From contig BSYO01000016.1 in NCBI GenBank assembly GCA_033239525.1, forward strand, positions 1,054,001-1,118,000: a stretch of DNA of 64,000 nt. The letters are read 5' to 3'. This DNA comes from Nepenthes gracilis. Taxonomy: Eukaryota; Streptophyta; Magnoliopsida; Caryophyllales; Nepenthaceae. Within the stretch, counting starts at the first letter, position 1. Every line of letters begins with the position of its first letter. Positions 35,576-46,239 of this stretch are shown in pieces. The translations under genes and the position numbers were made by a program. Under the pieces are notes generated by a model, which had not been told where the DNA came from, made no database searches, and saw only the letters and a program-made list of their open reading frames with translations.

Positions 35576-36740
35576 TTATTGGTAGTACCTTTTTAGATGG
35601 ACAACATTCGACGTCTTTGAAACTAACTTGCCGTCCTAGGTTTAAAACTTGTATGCTCCATTCTACAGAAAGATTGAGATAAGGAGCAGGCCCTTCCTAT
35701 TGGCCATCTTGCCCCCCATGGCTTCTATACTCTGCAGGACTAAGTCTCCCACTTCGACATGTCACGCCTTCACTTTTTTGTTGTTATATAGGGCAACTCG
35801 CTCTTCGTAGGTGGTCGTGTGCATCCTAGCCGCATCCCATGCTTCTCCAATAGGTTTTAAGTGCTCTCTAAGCCTTTGAGAGTTGCCGAGTGGGTTGAAG
35901 GCCTTGACCCGGAGACTTGAGAGCCCAATCTTGAGTAGGATTACAGCCAGTTCCGTAGCACAAACTAAAACGCATCTCACGCGTCGGCTCTTTCGGTGTT
36001 GTCTGGTATGACCACAGCACGGAGGGTAGCTCGTCTACCCAAGAGTCCCCTGCGTCTTCCAGTTTGATCTTCAGCCCATGCAGTAGTAACCAGTTGGCGA
36101 CCTCTACTTTTTTTTTATTTGCCTACGGATACGCTACCGAAGTGTAGACCGAAGTAACACCCAAATTGGTGTAATACTTGATGAAGCACTTGTCGATAAA
36201 TTGGGTTTTATTGTTGGTCACAATGACTTTGGGAATCCCAAATCTGCAGACTATGTTCTGCCGTACAAATTCTTTGGCATTCTACTTGGTCATTCGGGCT
36301 AGCAAGATGGCCTCGACCCACCATGACAAATTTCCTTTGTCCAGACATATAGAAATATGGACCGAGAATGTTGAGCCCCATTGCACGAATGGCTAGGGCG
36401 CCTGAAGCGCTCTCAGCTCCATGGGTGGTTGATGGTGAAGGTTGTCATGGACTTGATAATTTTCGCACCTCTTGACGAACTCCACGACGTCCTTTTTCAT
36501 AGTTGGCCAATAGTATCATTGGTGCATTACCTTAAAGGCTAAGTTCTTATTGCTGATATGTGATCCATAGATTCTAAGGTGGACCTTGCTTAATGCATAC
36601 TCAGTCTCCTCCAGTATAAAACACTTTAGGTAAGGGGTCGAGTACCCCAGGCAGTATAGCTTTCCGTCCATAATGATATACCAGCCGACCATCTTCTTTA
36701 TGCGCTTGGCCTTGTTCGGATTTTTGAGCACGGATCCGTC
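35576..36740 (-). pseudogene. pol: gypsy integrase, broken
   Basis: Reads from the zinc-binding region (36731-36516: EETEYALSKVHLRIYGSHISNKN) through the core to the C-terminal tail (35980-35762: LGNSQRLREHL, YNNKKVKA) and the HLKRYYQ stop at 35576-35578. The second catalytic Asp is Asn here: the codon at 36213-36215 makes T-N-N instead of T-D-N. The equivalent first-element integrase keeps all three acidic residues. Several frameshifts. Confidence 0.82.
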
Positions 36741-36833
36741 TATGAGGTACCTCTAGTAGGGTGACATCTAGTTTTCACTGTTAGAGACTTGCATCGCTTC
36801 TTGCTTATCTACGTTGTGAGTGCTTAAGATCTT

Positions 36834-37870
36834 TCATGTGTCCCTGGAGTACTGTTTCGGATTCTTCGTCGCCGCCACTCTTGCAAGCTGGTCAATTTTC
36901 CAATTTTCAGCCCTTGGGATGTGAACCACGCCAAGATTGTTGAACCTTTGGATCACACTCTTTGCCTTAGCCAGGTATTTAGCCAACAGTGGATTGGACA
37001 TCTTGAAGCTTCCACAAATCTGATTGATGACCAGCTTTGAATCACTATGGACAATCAAGTGTCTTACCAAGCATTCCTTACCAAGCCACAATCCTGCGAA
37101 TAAGGCTTTGTATTTGGCCATGTTATTAGTGGTTGGGAGCCCAAACTTCAAAGAGTATTTCACTTCGAACCTATCAAAAGTCCTTAGGATCACTCCAGCC
37201 CATTGCCCGAGTTTATAGACGAGCCATCCATGTAAAGAACCCAATCTGGTGCTTCAATTCGGTGTTGACACTGCGGTGTAGTCCGTATCGAGGATTGGGG
37301 TCGTGGTCTCGATGATGATGTCAGCCAGCACCCGTCACTTGATGGTTGGCCTATGCCTGAATTCAATATCGAACTCTCCCAACTCGATGGCCAACTTAAC
37401 TAGTTGCCTTGAAATATTGGACATTTGCAGGATACCTTTTAAGGGTTGGTCGGTCAAGACAATTATCCGATGCACCTAAAAGTAGGGCCGCAGTTTTCTG
37501 GCTGAGAAGACGAGTGCCAACACAATCTTCTTGGCATGTGGGTAATGTGTCTCGGCACCGGTCAACATTTTGCTGACGTAGTAAACCGGCCATTGCTCAT
37601 CAGACTCCTGACAAAGCAAGATGTTGCTCAATGCCGCCTCTAAAATAGTTAAGTACAGTTACAGCTCCTCACCCTCTCTTAGCGACGTTAGGAGAGGTGG
37701 GCTGGCCAGGAACTCTTTCAGTTCGTTGAAAGCGGCCTGGTATTCAGTCGTTCATTGGAATCCATTCACCTTTATCCTCTTGGAGACCCTAAAAAAAGGA
37801 AGGTATTTGTATCCAAACTTGGCCATAAAGCTGAAGAGGGCTGCCGGTCTCCCAATCAGCCTCTGGACAT
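36834..37870 (-). pseudogene. pol: gypsy RNase H and second (archaeal-type) RNase H, broken
   Basis: 37593-37396 and upstream hold the RT-linked RNase H (remnants of the activity domain, AGLLRQQ to LLGASDNC). 37244-36834 is the second RNase H: GVILRTFD, YSLKFGLPTTNNMAKYKALFAGL, SDSKLVINQ and ENWKIDQLARVAA. The motif usually VDGSS is degraded to W-L-V-Y at its N-terminus, and the Glu of AEYEA is Lys (AKYKA). Confidence 0.8.
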
Positions 37871-37880
37871 CCTTCACATT

Positions 37881-38440
37881 CTATGGCGAGGTTATGTCCA
37901 TGAGGACTTTTATCTTATTTGGGTTTGCTTTGATTCCCCGTTGAGAGATGGTGAAGCTCAAGAACTTCCTGGAGGATACCCTAAAGACAAACTTAGAGGA
38001 GTTCAGCTTCATCTGGTGTGGCCGGAGCACCTTAAAGGCTTCAACGAGATTGCAAATGTGGTCGTCGATAATCTTACTTTTGATGAGCATGTCGTCTACG
38101 TATACATCCATATTTCGACTGATCTGCTTCTCGAATATTTTGTTCACAAGCCTTTGATAAGTAGTGCTTGCGTTCTTCATATTGAAGGATATGACCTTGT
38201 AGCAGTAGGTCCCTTGGTTGGCCATAAAAGAAATGTGCTCCTCATCTTTCGGGCTCATTTGGATATGGTTTTAGCCAAGTAGGCATCTATGAAACTCAGT
38301 AATTCATGCCCAGAAGTGGAGTCTACCAATAGATCGATTTTCGGCAATGAAAAGCTATCCTTTTGGAGGCTTTATTATAGTCGGTGAAGTTGACACACAT
38401 CCACTACTTCCCGTTACTGTTCTTAATGAGAACAATGTTG
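37881..38440 (-). pseudogene. pol: gypsy reverse transcriptase, broken
   Basis: The 38258-37881 frame reads SPKDEEHISFMANQGTYCYKV, ASTTYQRLVNKIFEKQI and MDVYVDDMLIKSK (catalytic YVDD), then RGIKANPNKI. Upstream RT parts (to about 38440 and beyond) are scattered over several frames. The active-site Asp pair is kept. Confidence 0.87.
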
Positions 38441-38862
38441 GAGAGCTAGTCCAGGTACTGGACTTCCTTTATAAATCTAGCGTCTAGTAGATTCGTTACT
38501 TCTTCTCGGATGGCTATTAGCTTCTCAATGAAGTGGTTCCTCCATTTCTATTTGATGGGTTTACGGTTGGGATTGAGATCTAACTTGTGGAATATTATTT
38601 TGGCTAGGATTCCAGGAATGTCAGTAAGCATCCACACGAAGACATCTGCAATATTCCCTAAGAAGTTGATTAGCTAGTCATGTAGGGGTCCGACGAGCGA
38701 GCTCCCTATCTGTACGCATTTATCCTGGTTGTTTGGAACCATGGGTACAAGATCGGTAGCCTCACTAGACTGCGCCTGCTGCAGAATTATTTCATCTCAA
38801 TGATCCAGGTCATCTATTGGCCGGTAGACGACGTTTGGGGTGATTTGGGATAGGTGACATGT

Positions 38863-39240
38863 TCAACCGGTCACTTGGTCACCCAACACTTCGCCGATAA
38901 CGTATGTTGTTGGAAATTTCATTTTTAGATGGGGTATCGATGTTACGGACGTGAATGCCACTAGGTATGGTTGGCAGAGTATGGCGTTGTCCATGAAAGG
39001 CAAGTCAACAACCAGGAAGATGAGCCTGTAGCTCACTGTCTTGGGGTACGTGCCCAAGGTGACTTCTACCCAGATAGTCCCTTGGATGGCCACTAGTTCA
39101 TTATCCAATCCATATAGCAGCCCTTCGACCTATTTCAGTTGGCTCTTTTTTAGTCTGAGTTTAAAATAAGTATCGAGGTAAAAAAATTACGAACTGCCAT
39201 TATCGATGAAAATTTATTTCAGCTGGTAGTTTACAATACC
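38863..39240 (-). pseudogene. pol: gypsy aspartic protease, broken
   Basis: Around 39210-39190 the - strand reads IFIDNGSS followed by a stop; the D-x-G-S matches the retropepsin active site. 39108-38863 continues with IQGTIWVEVTLGTYPKTVSYRLIFLVVDLP, the usual C-terminal strand of Tat proteases. Confidence 0.72.
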
Positions 39241-39549
39241 ATCTGAAGCGATGGAGAATACAACTAGGTGGTCAGTATGGGAGGAAATTACATGTGCCAT
39301 ATTGTCGTTATTAAAACTAATAACGTCATCTCCTACCCTCTACTAGTTGTACCCAGTTGGCATTTTCTGACAATCCGTATTGTGAGTCTTAGACGGCCTG
39401 GTAGTCACCATGTTGACCACTCCGACCGCAATCCAATTCTTTGGCTACTGCTACTCTAGCCTATCCTTGCCTGAGAGATTGAGATTCTGTCTTAGGTTCC
39501 TCAAGATCTTGGTGAGGTGGCCCCGAAGGATCAGCTCTTCGATCTCTCT

Positions 39550-41305
39550 CTACAGAGTTCGGCAGTTTTCTGTGCTATGACCGGGAGATCGATGAAAGTT
39601 ACAGTACTTCGTCGAATCTCCTCCCTCCAGGTTCTTCATTGGCCTTGGCCATTTTAAAAACTTTTTTTCTCGGATCTGCATGAGAACATTCGCCCGAGAG
39701 TCATCCAGTGGAGTTAAATGTATGGGCTTGAACTCTCTCCATACGGGCAACTCAATTTTGGACTACTTCCTTCGGGCGTTATCATGACCCCCATTTTGGG
39801 CTACTTCCTTCGGGGGTTATCATGGCCCCCATTCTTCCTCTTTTCGTCCATCGATAAGGAGCGAGGATGATCAACTCATTCCAGGTGTTTTGCCTTGCTC
39901 ACTTCCTCCGTCGTTATGTAGACTCGAGCGATGGATTCAACCTCCCAAAAGGTTTGCAAGTTTTTGTGGGTTAGATGTCTAAAAAAGTCGCTCGAACCCA
40001 AAGTGGAAATGAAACTGCTCAACTTCACCTCGTCAATGAGCTTGGGTATCTTACGAGTTTCAGCGGTAGATCTCCCTAAGAACTTCCTCAGGTTCTCGTC
40101 CGGCCTGTGCTTAACGTAGGTGAGCTGCCATGGCTACTTCTCCTCGCAAAGGCCGAAGGTGTACTGAGTCAGGAAGTTATTAGCAAAGTCCCAAAAACTC
40201 TAGATTGAATTTTCCAGGAGCCGATAAAACCATATCCGTGTGTCCCCCTTCAGAGTGAGGGGGATGTATTGGCACATAGAAGCCTCGTCTAGGCCTTGAA
40301 GATTGAGCAAGGTGCGAAAGTAATCAAAATGATCAATGGAATCGGTGCTTCTATTATAGGGTTTCAGGGCCGGCATTTTAAATCTTGGTGAAAGCGGCTG
40401 GGTCCGAATCTCCATGGTGAAAGGAGATCTCTTCAAATCAACCGAGTGTTCATCAACTTCTCCCTTGTACACGCAGTTCCATATCTTTTGAACCTTCTCC
40501 TCCACCTGTGAAGAGGTTGCAGACTTTTTCGTGTTGAGGTAAATCCTCAACTCTGAGTGTCCAACAAAGTGGTGTAGTACCGGCTAGCTACTGACGTTGG
40601 CCGATTGAGTAATACAAGAGGCTCCTTGAATTGGTGCAGCCTGAGAGTAGCGGGCTTTCCTTCTTTTCGGGAGTAGCGGTGAAAGGAGATCTCTTCAGAT
40701 CAACCGAGTGTTCATCAACTTCTCCTTTGTACAGACAATTCCATATCTTTTGAACCTTCTCCTCCACCCATGAGGAGGTTGTGAACCTTTTCGCGTTAAG
40801 GTAGATCTTCAACTCTGAGTGTCCAACAAAGTGGCGCAGTACCGGTCTACTACTACCGCTGGCCAATTGAGTAAGACGAGAGGCTCTTTCTTAAGTTGGT
40901 GGTCTCTACTCGTCCCGGGAATAGCGGGGGTTCCTTCTTTCCGGGCTCTCCTCTGGGGTTCCGTGGCTCAGCCATCCTTCCAGCCTTAAACGACTTCTGG
41001 TGTTTGAGGCAGCCGGGGTGCAGGAGTTTCCCGATCGTGCAGCCTTCTTGGTCAGCTTCTTCTTTCTCTAACCTCCCGACCTGGAAGCTGGAGTGTGGGT
41101 TGAAGAGGAAGGAGCCCCCTACCTCTGTTTACCCTGGCGCGTAGAGAGCGCCTGGAGCATTTGGAACATTTTGTCCATCTACTCCATCGCTAGGATGATC
41201 GAAGCTGGTCGATCTCTTACTCAACTGCTAGCAGAGTGGTCTTTGTCGGGGGAGATGACTTCCTTTGCCAAAACGCTGGCTTGTGCAATTGTGTTCATCA
41301 TGTTC
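39550..41305 (-). pseudogene. gag: gypsy gag, broken, with zinc-knuckle-like tail
   Basis: Starts near 41300 after the PBS. 40550-40200 reads MPALKPYNRSTDSIDHFDYFRTLLNLQGLDEASMCQYIPLTLKG-like retrotransposon gag (capsid) sequence with LVGDTRIWFYRLL-type ending. 39750-39550 reads KYCNFHRSPGHSTENCRTL, the C-x2-H...H...C knuckle typical of Tat gag. Frame breaks and an internal duplication are present. Confidence 0.8.
40416..40845 (-). repeat. Internal duplication in gag (2 x about 170 bp)
   Basis: 40416-40585 and 40677-40845 are near-identical (GGTGAAAGGAGATCTCTTCA ... CAACAAAGTGG-G-AGTACCGG), period 261 bp. Both encode the HSELKIYLN-like, QKIWNCxYKGEVDEHSVDLK segment upstream of capsid. Confidence 0.9.
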
Positions 41306-41360
41306 GTTGATGAGATTGATATTGATGAGTGCGGTCAGGCCTTTTTTTCGACTTTACACA

Positions 41361-41370
41361 GATGGCGCCA
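41361..41370 (-). other. Primer binding site of second gypsy element
   Basis: On the - strand TGGCGCCATC follows the LTR end GCATCA with one spacer base. Its first seven bases, TGGCGCC, agree with the tRNA-Asp-type PBS common in plant gypsy elements; the rest has diverged, so the primer tRNA is uncertain. Confidence 0.75.
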
Positions 41371-41371
41371 A

Positions 41372-42139
41372 TGATGCATCCAGAATCCGAGTCTTAGATG
41401 GATTCGGATTCAGCTACTCATTGGGCTCGTGCTAACGTAAGATCCGGTCTCTATCCTACATGGCTTGGATTCTACACACCACAACAAAAGATGAGAAGTC
41501 AGAAAAAAATAGCAAGACTCGTTTCCTAATTTATCCTCCAATATTCAAATCAGTAATTTTTCTTCCTAAATAAAGAAGGTAAAGACTGAATAAACTAGGA
41601 ATGACGTAGGGGAGGAAATTCGTGAATCTGACTCAGAGGTGCACTTGATGTGGAGTGGCTTTGGGTTTTCAGACGATTGGGTTCGCTGGGAGTGAGTAGT
41701 AAAAAAGAGAATGATAATTGGTTGCTTGAATGATGGATGACTTGTGCGAGTTTAAGTACAAGAGAGAGCGTGCATTTGGAGTATGTCCCCAGGACTATTT
41801 ATAGTTGTCGGATCTCGCCGCCTTCCTTAGGCAGCAAGGTGGGCTGCCAACCATCTGAAGGGATTATTTCCATCTATCAAGGGAATGCAGGCGCCATTCA
41901 AGGCCGCAACGGCCGGAAGGAAGGATTCTGCAGAGATGTAGTATGTCATGAAAGTTAAAACTTCCATTTTGAGTCATGTCCTGATTTTGGGGCTTCTCTT
42001 CCAGGATTTACTCTGATTCAAGGGCTTTTATTTCAGAGGAGGTTACCATTTGAAGAGATTCTCAGTGTTGCGGCCAATAGGGCAGATGACCCATTGCGCG
42101 TCGGAAAAGGTTCGTGGGCCGCTCCTAGTTCAGGCCTCA
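41372..42139 (-). repeat. 5' LTR of second gypsy element, truncated (768 of 907 bp)
   Basis: Aligns with 28405-29172. TATA box on - strand: ACTATAAATAGTCC (about 41794-41807). The LTR's first 141 bp are missing. At 42133-42139 (GGCCTCA) it switches into flanking repeat X. Confidence 0.85.
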
Positions 42140-42481
42140 GGCATGGGCACAATTGAATTCGGTGCTCCAATGCTCGTCACGCATCTCACGTGAATATCGC
42201 GCTGCCTTCTAATAGCTATCTGTTTGTTGTGTTATCCACAAATGAGTAACTAAAATCCAATACGTCTTCAACCAAATTATGACATTTTTTTTAGATATTA
42301 AATGTTCTTGTATAATCAAATATGTTTAAAGGATTATTTTAACTAGAACATAGATATATAAGGCATGGCATCTTTAATCCGTTCGGATAGCTATTGTATA
42401 TGAAAAGAAATTGGAGTAGAAATCAAACCTATACAACACTAACAACATTTTATTAAAATAAGACACTGAGAAAATCAAATT
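42133..42481. repeat. Flanking repeat X, right copy
   Basis: Same orientation as 27573-27951. Begins at the GGCCTCA microhomology in the LTR and ends at AAAATCAAAT, after which the two flanks diverge. Confidence 0.82.
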
Positions 42482-42774
42482 AACACTAAGCATCGACATG
42501 ATAAATATTTACAATATTTAAAGTTTAGACATTTTTATATATTAATAAAAAAATAAAATAATATATTATTAAAAAAATTTAAAATATATCTCTATATCAT
42601 CACTCTATACTTTAAATACTCCTCAAAAAAGGCTAAAACTTTAGTCTATATGCAAAAATAGTTTTATTCAATTTAATGTAATTTAATTAAACTTAATATT
42701 TATTATACTCGTGAAACTTATAATATTATTTATTGAAATTTTATAAAAATATATACTTCATAACTCAATTTTAA

Positions 42775-42980
42775 ATTACAAGCTTTTGTAAAACTTGATT
42801 TATCATGGCTCGATATGAAGATTGTACCTCTGCTAGCTTGCGACATTTGTCTGCCTGTTGTCTTCGTTTTGTTAGCACCATTTCTAAGTCTTTGATAGTG
42901 CCCTTTTCTTCTTCGTTCTTTTGCTTCAATTCGTTCACTTCGTCATCCAACTTGTGAATCTCTGCTTTCACATTGTTATT
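42775..42980 (-). pseudogene. Host-gene exon fragment (coiled-coil protein), 3' side of copia insertion
   Basis: On the - strand an open frame of about 66 codons encodes a highly charged heptad-like peptide: VKAEIHKLDDEVNELKQKNEEEK..., then QADKCRKLAEVQSSYRAM, then a stop. Codon use and Glu/Lys/Leu periodicity look like a real coiled coil. It is cut exactly at the copia 5' LTR start (42981). The upstream part of the same exon appears to be 48841-48726. I do not recognise the protein by name. Confidence 0.6.
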
Positions 42981-44026
42981 TGTTGGGTTTGGTCACTCCC
43001 TTGTGGGTAACCCAACAAACTGGTTTATCATCGGAGGATTTGTGGAGAACAAATTCGAAGAACTGTTTCCAATGATGCCGGTCAATGGAGATTGACCGAC
43101 GGACGGCCAGCTAAATTCGGTCAACAGGAGGTTGACCATCTGAGGGCTACAGGAGCACTGTTGGATAACGAACGGGCAACAGAAGACGGTCAATGGGGAG
43201 GTTAATCGGATGGCAGCAGGAGACGATCAACATGGAAGTTGACCGGGTGGCACTGAAGACGGTCAACGAGAAGTTGACTGGCTGAGCAACTGGGCCTTGG
43301 AGACTGTGGAAAGTGGCAACTGGCAGTGGACAAATGTCTTTCCAGGATTGGTCAACAGGCTGGCAGTTGGGCTGCAGAGCACGCGTCTGCACAGTGCAAA
43401 GCATGCGCCGTCTGCAGGGCATGGGCCTGCAGGAAGCTCGGAAACTGGTGAAGATGTGGCACCTATTATCTGCAAGTGGTGACCAGCTGGGCAGATAAGA
43501 TTAGGTGGAGCCAGGACGTCTATAAATGAGCACCAGGAGCTTCCAGAGGATGTGGCCTTGAGCTGGTCTAGAGGCGCCCAGAGTGGTGACCAGGCTGGCA
43601 TGGGAGACAACACCAGGGGGCGCTGTGCCCCGGCCGCTATGTGCGGGGATGAAACGACAGGCTGCTGTTTCACCAACACTTGTAAAATATAGAGAGGAGT
43701 GCACCACCAGTGAGAGAGAGAAGAAAGAAAAACAGAGAGTAAAATAGAGGAGTGTTTCTATTTACTCTGGAGAGGTTTTTCTTTATTATTCTCGGGTGTG
43801 TAGCGAATACTCCATCTCAGGAGTTTGTAACCCACTTTACATAGAGGATTTATTGGTGGACTATGTATCCCGTGATTTTGCTCTTCGGTTTGGAAAGGGG
43901 TTTCCACGTAAAAAAGTTGTGCATCCCTTGTTCCTTGTTCCTACTAAATGGTGACTGTCGATGACGGGGGGTTCAAATTTTTCGCTGCTGCCGGATCTAG
44001 TGGATTCGGGTCTTTCGACCCCAACA
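42981..44026 (+). repeat. 5' LTR of copia element (1046 bp)
   Basis: Starts TGTTGGG and ends CCCAACA. TATA-like TCTATAAATG at about 43519-43528. U5 motif TTTCCACGTAAA at 43901-43912. Nine W-box-type hexamers (GGTCAA or TTGACC/T) crowd 43080-43355, several as perfect inverted repeats (43080-43097; 43119-43137). Confidence 0.85.
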
Positions 44027-44028
44027 AG

Positions 44029-44038
44029 TGGTATCAGA
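44029..44038 (+). other. Primer binding site (initiator-Met tRNA type)
   Basis: TGGTATCAGA two bases after the LTR end CCCAACA. This is the usual PBS of plant copia elements, complementary to the 3' end of initiator tRNA-Met. Confidence 0.93.
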
Positions 44039-44063
44039 TAGTAAGGTTGAGAACTTTGTTCTA

Positions 44064-44800
44064 ATGGCATCAACATTATCAAAGAATCTTCCGTTCAGCG
44101 TTGAGTAGTTCAACGGCCAGGGTAACTTCATTCTCTGGCAAGAAAGGGTGAAAAACGTTCTCACCGGAGAAGGAACAATAAAGGCGCTGAAGAAGAAGGA
44201 TGAGAAGCCTACAAAATTGACCGATGACGAATGGCAAGACAAAAGAGATCTTGTAAATTACACCATCAAACTCTATCTGGCGGACAACACTCTCTAGGAA
44301 GTGATTGGCTTGACTGACCCGACAGAAGTCTGGCAGAAGTTGGAGAGCCGGTATAAGTCTAAGTCCTTGACAACCAGACTTCATGTAAAGAAGCAGTTCT
44401 ATGGCCTACGGTTGTCGAAACGAGGAAGCTTCAAGAAGCACTTGGACGAGTTCAACCGGATATTGACACAGATGTCCGCCATTGAAGAAGAGATCAAGGA
44501 GGAAGACAAGGCATTGGTCCTGCCGGCTTCTCTGCCAGGCCTCCTATGATCATATAGTCACAACCTTGTTATTTGGTAATGATACATTAAAGTTGGATGA
44601 GGTTATTGCTTCCCTATTCATGAATGAGTTAAGGAAGTCACAAGGGACCTCGACGTTTGAGGTACTTGTAACTGAATCTAGGGGAAAAAGTAGAGGCCGT
44701 GGTTAAAAGCAAGGAGAGAAAACCCGCAGCAAGTCAAAGTCGAGGTATCAAAATCTTGAGTGCCACCACCGTGGCAACAAGGACCACATTAAGAAGCATT
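44064..44800 (+). pseudogene. gag: copia gag (UBN2-like), broken
   Basis: ATG 44064 begins MASTLSKNLPFSVE-stop; then FNGQGNFILWQERVKNVL, DEWQDKRDLVNYTIKLYLADNTL-stop, and VIGLTDPTEVWQKLESRYKSKSLTTRLHVKKQFY, typical UBN2 gag. The zinc knuckle near 44755-44800 reads C-H-H-R-G...H...C where the second Cys has become Arg. Two in-frame TAG codons (about 44106, 44296) and at least two frameshifts. Confidence 0.85.
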
Positions 44801-44929
44801 GCTTTAAATGAAAGCGAAAAAATACGAAAAAAAGAAAAAGGTAACAATGGACGGGCAGAGAAAAAGTCCTCCGTCTCAGTAGTAACAGCAGGCGGTCTCC
44901 TGCTGACAAGTGAAGGAGACATGGCAAAT

Positions 44930-45500
44930 CTGATGGACAAGGAGTCCGGCTGGGTAATCGATTCCAGTGGCACCTTGTATGTCACGTCCAGAAGGCAGCT
45001 GTTCACATCCTACACTCCAGGAGATTTTGGAATAATAAAGATGGAAAATGAAAGAACATCTCCTGTTGTAGGTAGAGGAGATGTCGTCCTGGTCACAAAC
45101 AATGGGACGAAGCTAATGTTGAAGGATGTGCGTCATGTCCCTGACATCCAACTAAATGTCATCTCACCGGTTGGGCTGGATGATGAAGGTTATTGCAATA
45201 CCTTCTGTGAAGGCGAGTGGAAGCTGACAATCTGCCTATATGTGATGAGGGCGTGTGTAGTGGTTGGAGACGTGAACGCCACAATCTGCATTGGAAAAAT
45301 GGATCTGTGGCACAGAAGGCTAGGCCACATGAGTGATCAAGGGCTGTCCTACTTGGCCAAGAAAGGCCTAATCATTGGAGCAAAGGAGGAAGAACCAGAG
45401 CTCTCCTCATTGCTTAGCCGGCAAACAGAGAAAAGTCTCATTTCATGGAAACTTGTCCACTCCAAAGGTGGAGCTCCTAGAACTTGTACACATAGATGTG
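44930..45500 (+). pseudogene. pol: copia protease and GAG-pre-integrase domain
   Basis: The frame 44699-45514 stays open for 271 codons. SGWVIDSSGT stands for the usual DSGA protease site (a shifted/mutated D-S-S-G), then YVTSRRQLFTSY, GRGDVVLVTNNG and LKDVRHVPDIQLNVISP. MDLWHRRLGHMSDQGLSYLAKKG is the GAG-pre-integrase HxxxH motif. The frame breaks after the LVHSKGGA stretch. Confidence 0.85.
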
Positions 45501-46140
45501 TGTGGGCCATTTAGAGAAAGATCATTTTGTAGAGCCTAATACTTTGTTTCTTTTATTGACGACTGTTCCAAAAAGTTGTGGGTCTATCCACTGAAGACCA
45601 AGGATTAGGCTCTTGGTACCTTTGAGCAATTCCATACTCTCGTGGAGTGTCAGACGGGGAAGAAGCTGAAGACCATTCGAAGTGACAACGGTGGTGAATA
45701 CTTGGGGCCTTTTGATACCTACTGCTGGTCACATGGCATTAGGCACCAAAAGACACCACCAAAGACACCACAGTTGAATGGAGTGGCAAAACGGATGAAT
45801 CGTATGCTCTTAGAGAGAGTACGTTGCATGCTCTCCGAAGCAGAGCTTCATGCTTCGTTCTAGGCAGAAGTATTCCGAACGGCGGCCTACATTATCAACA
45901 AGTCGCCTCAATAAGCCCCTGATAGGTGAAGTGGCGGAGAAGATATGGACGGGCAAGGAGCCGTCCTATGATCATTTGCGAGTATTGGATGCAAAGCATT
46001 CGTACATGTCCCAAGAGACGAAAGGACAAAGTTGGAGCCAAATACGATACAGTGCGTCTTTCTGGGTTACGGGAAAGATGAACTGGGCTACTAGTTCTAT
46101 GATCCAGCTACCAGAAGAGTCATCCGGTCTAGGGACATAA
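45480..46140 (+). pseudogene. pol: copia integrase, broken and missing catalytic Glu
   Basis: LVHIDVCGPF (first Asp), then a stop, FIDDCSKK, stop, then the frame 45642-45863: IRSDNGGEYLG (second Asp), HQKTPPKTPQLNG and AKRMNRMLLERVR. The expected AERMNR has Lys instead of Glu (codon 45789-45791 AAA), so the catalytic triad is lost. A stop follows HASF. The C-terminal part continues in another frame to 46140 with a VFGYG-like remnant. Confidence 0.87.
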
Positions 46141-46239
46141 CTTTCGTTGAAAATAAGACAATTGAAGACATTGGCAGGATAGCAAAGTGTGACGATAAGC
46201 AAATAGACCAAGTAAGCGATGAAGCTGTCCATCCGGCAT

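Larger units (their letters stand above)
28405..42139 (-). mobile_element. Degenerate Ty3/gypsy Tat-lineage retrotransposon with both LTRs (about 13.7 kb)
   Basis: On the - strand the order is 5' LTR (42139-41372), PBS, gag, protease, RT, RNase H, second RNase H, integrase, minisatellite, antisense ORFs, minisatellite, polypurine tract, 3' LTR (29311-28405). Two RNase H domains and antisense ORFs indicate Tat. Every domain carries stops or frameshifts. The LTRs have diverged visibly (many substitutions and indels), so the insertion is old. The 5' LTR lacks its first 141 bp and is fused to flanking repeat X. Confidence 0.92.
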
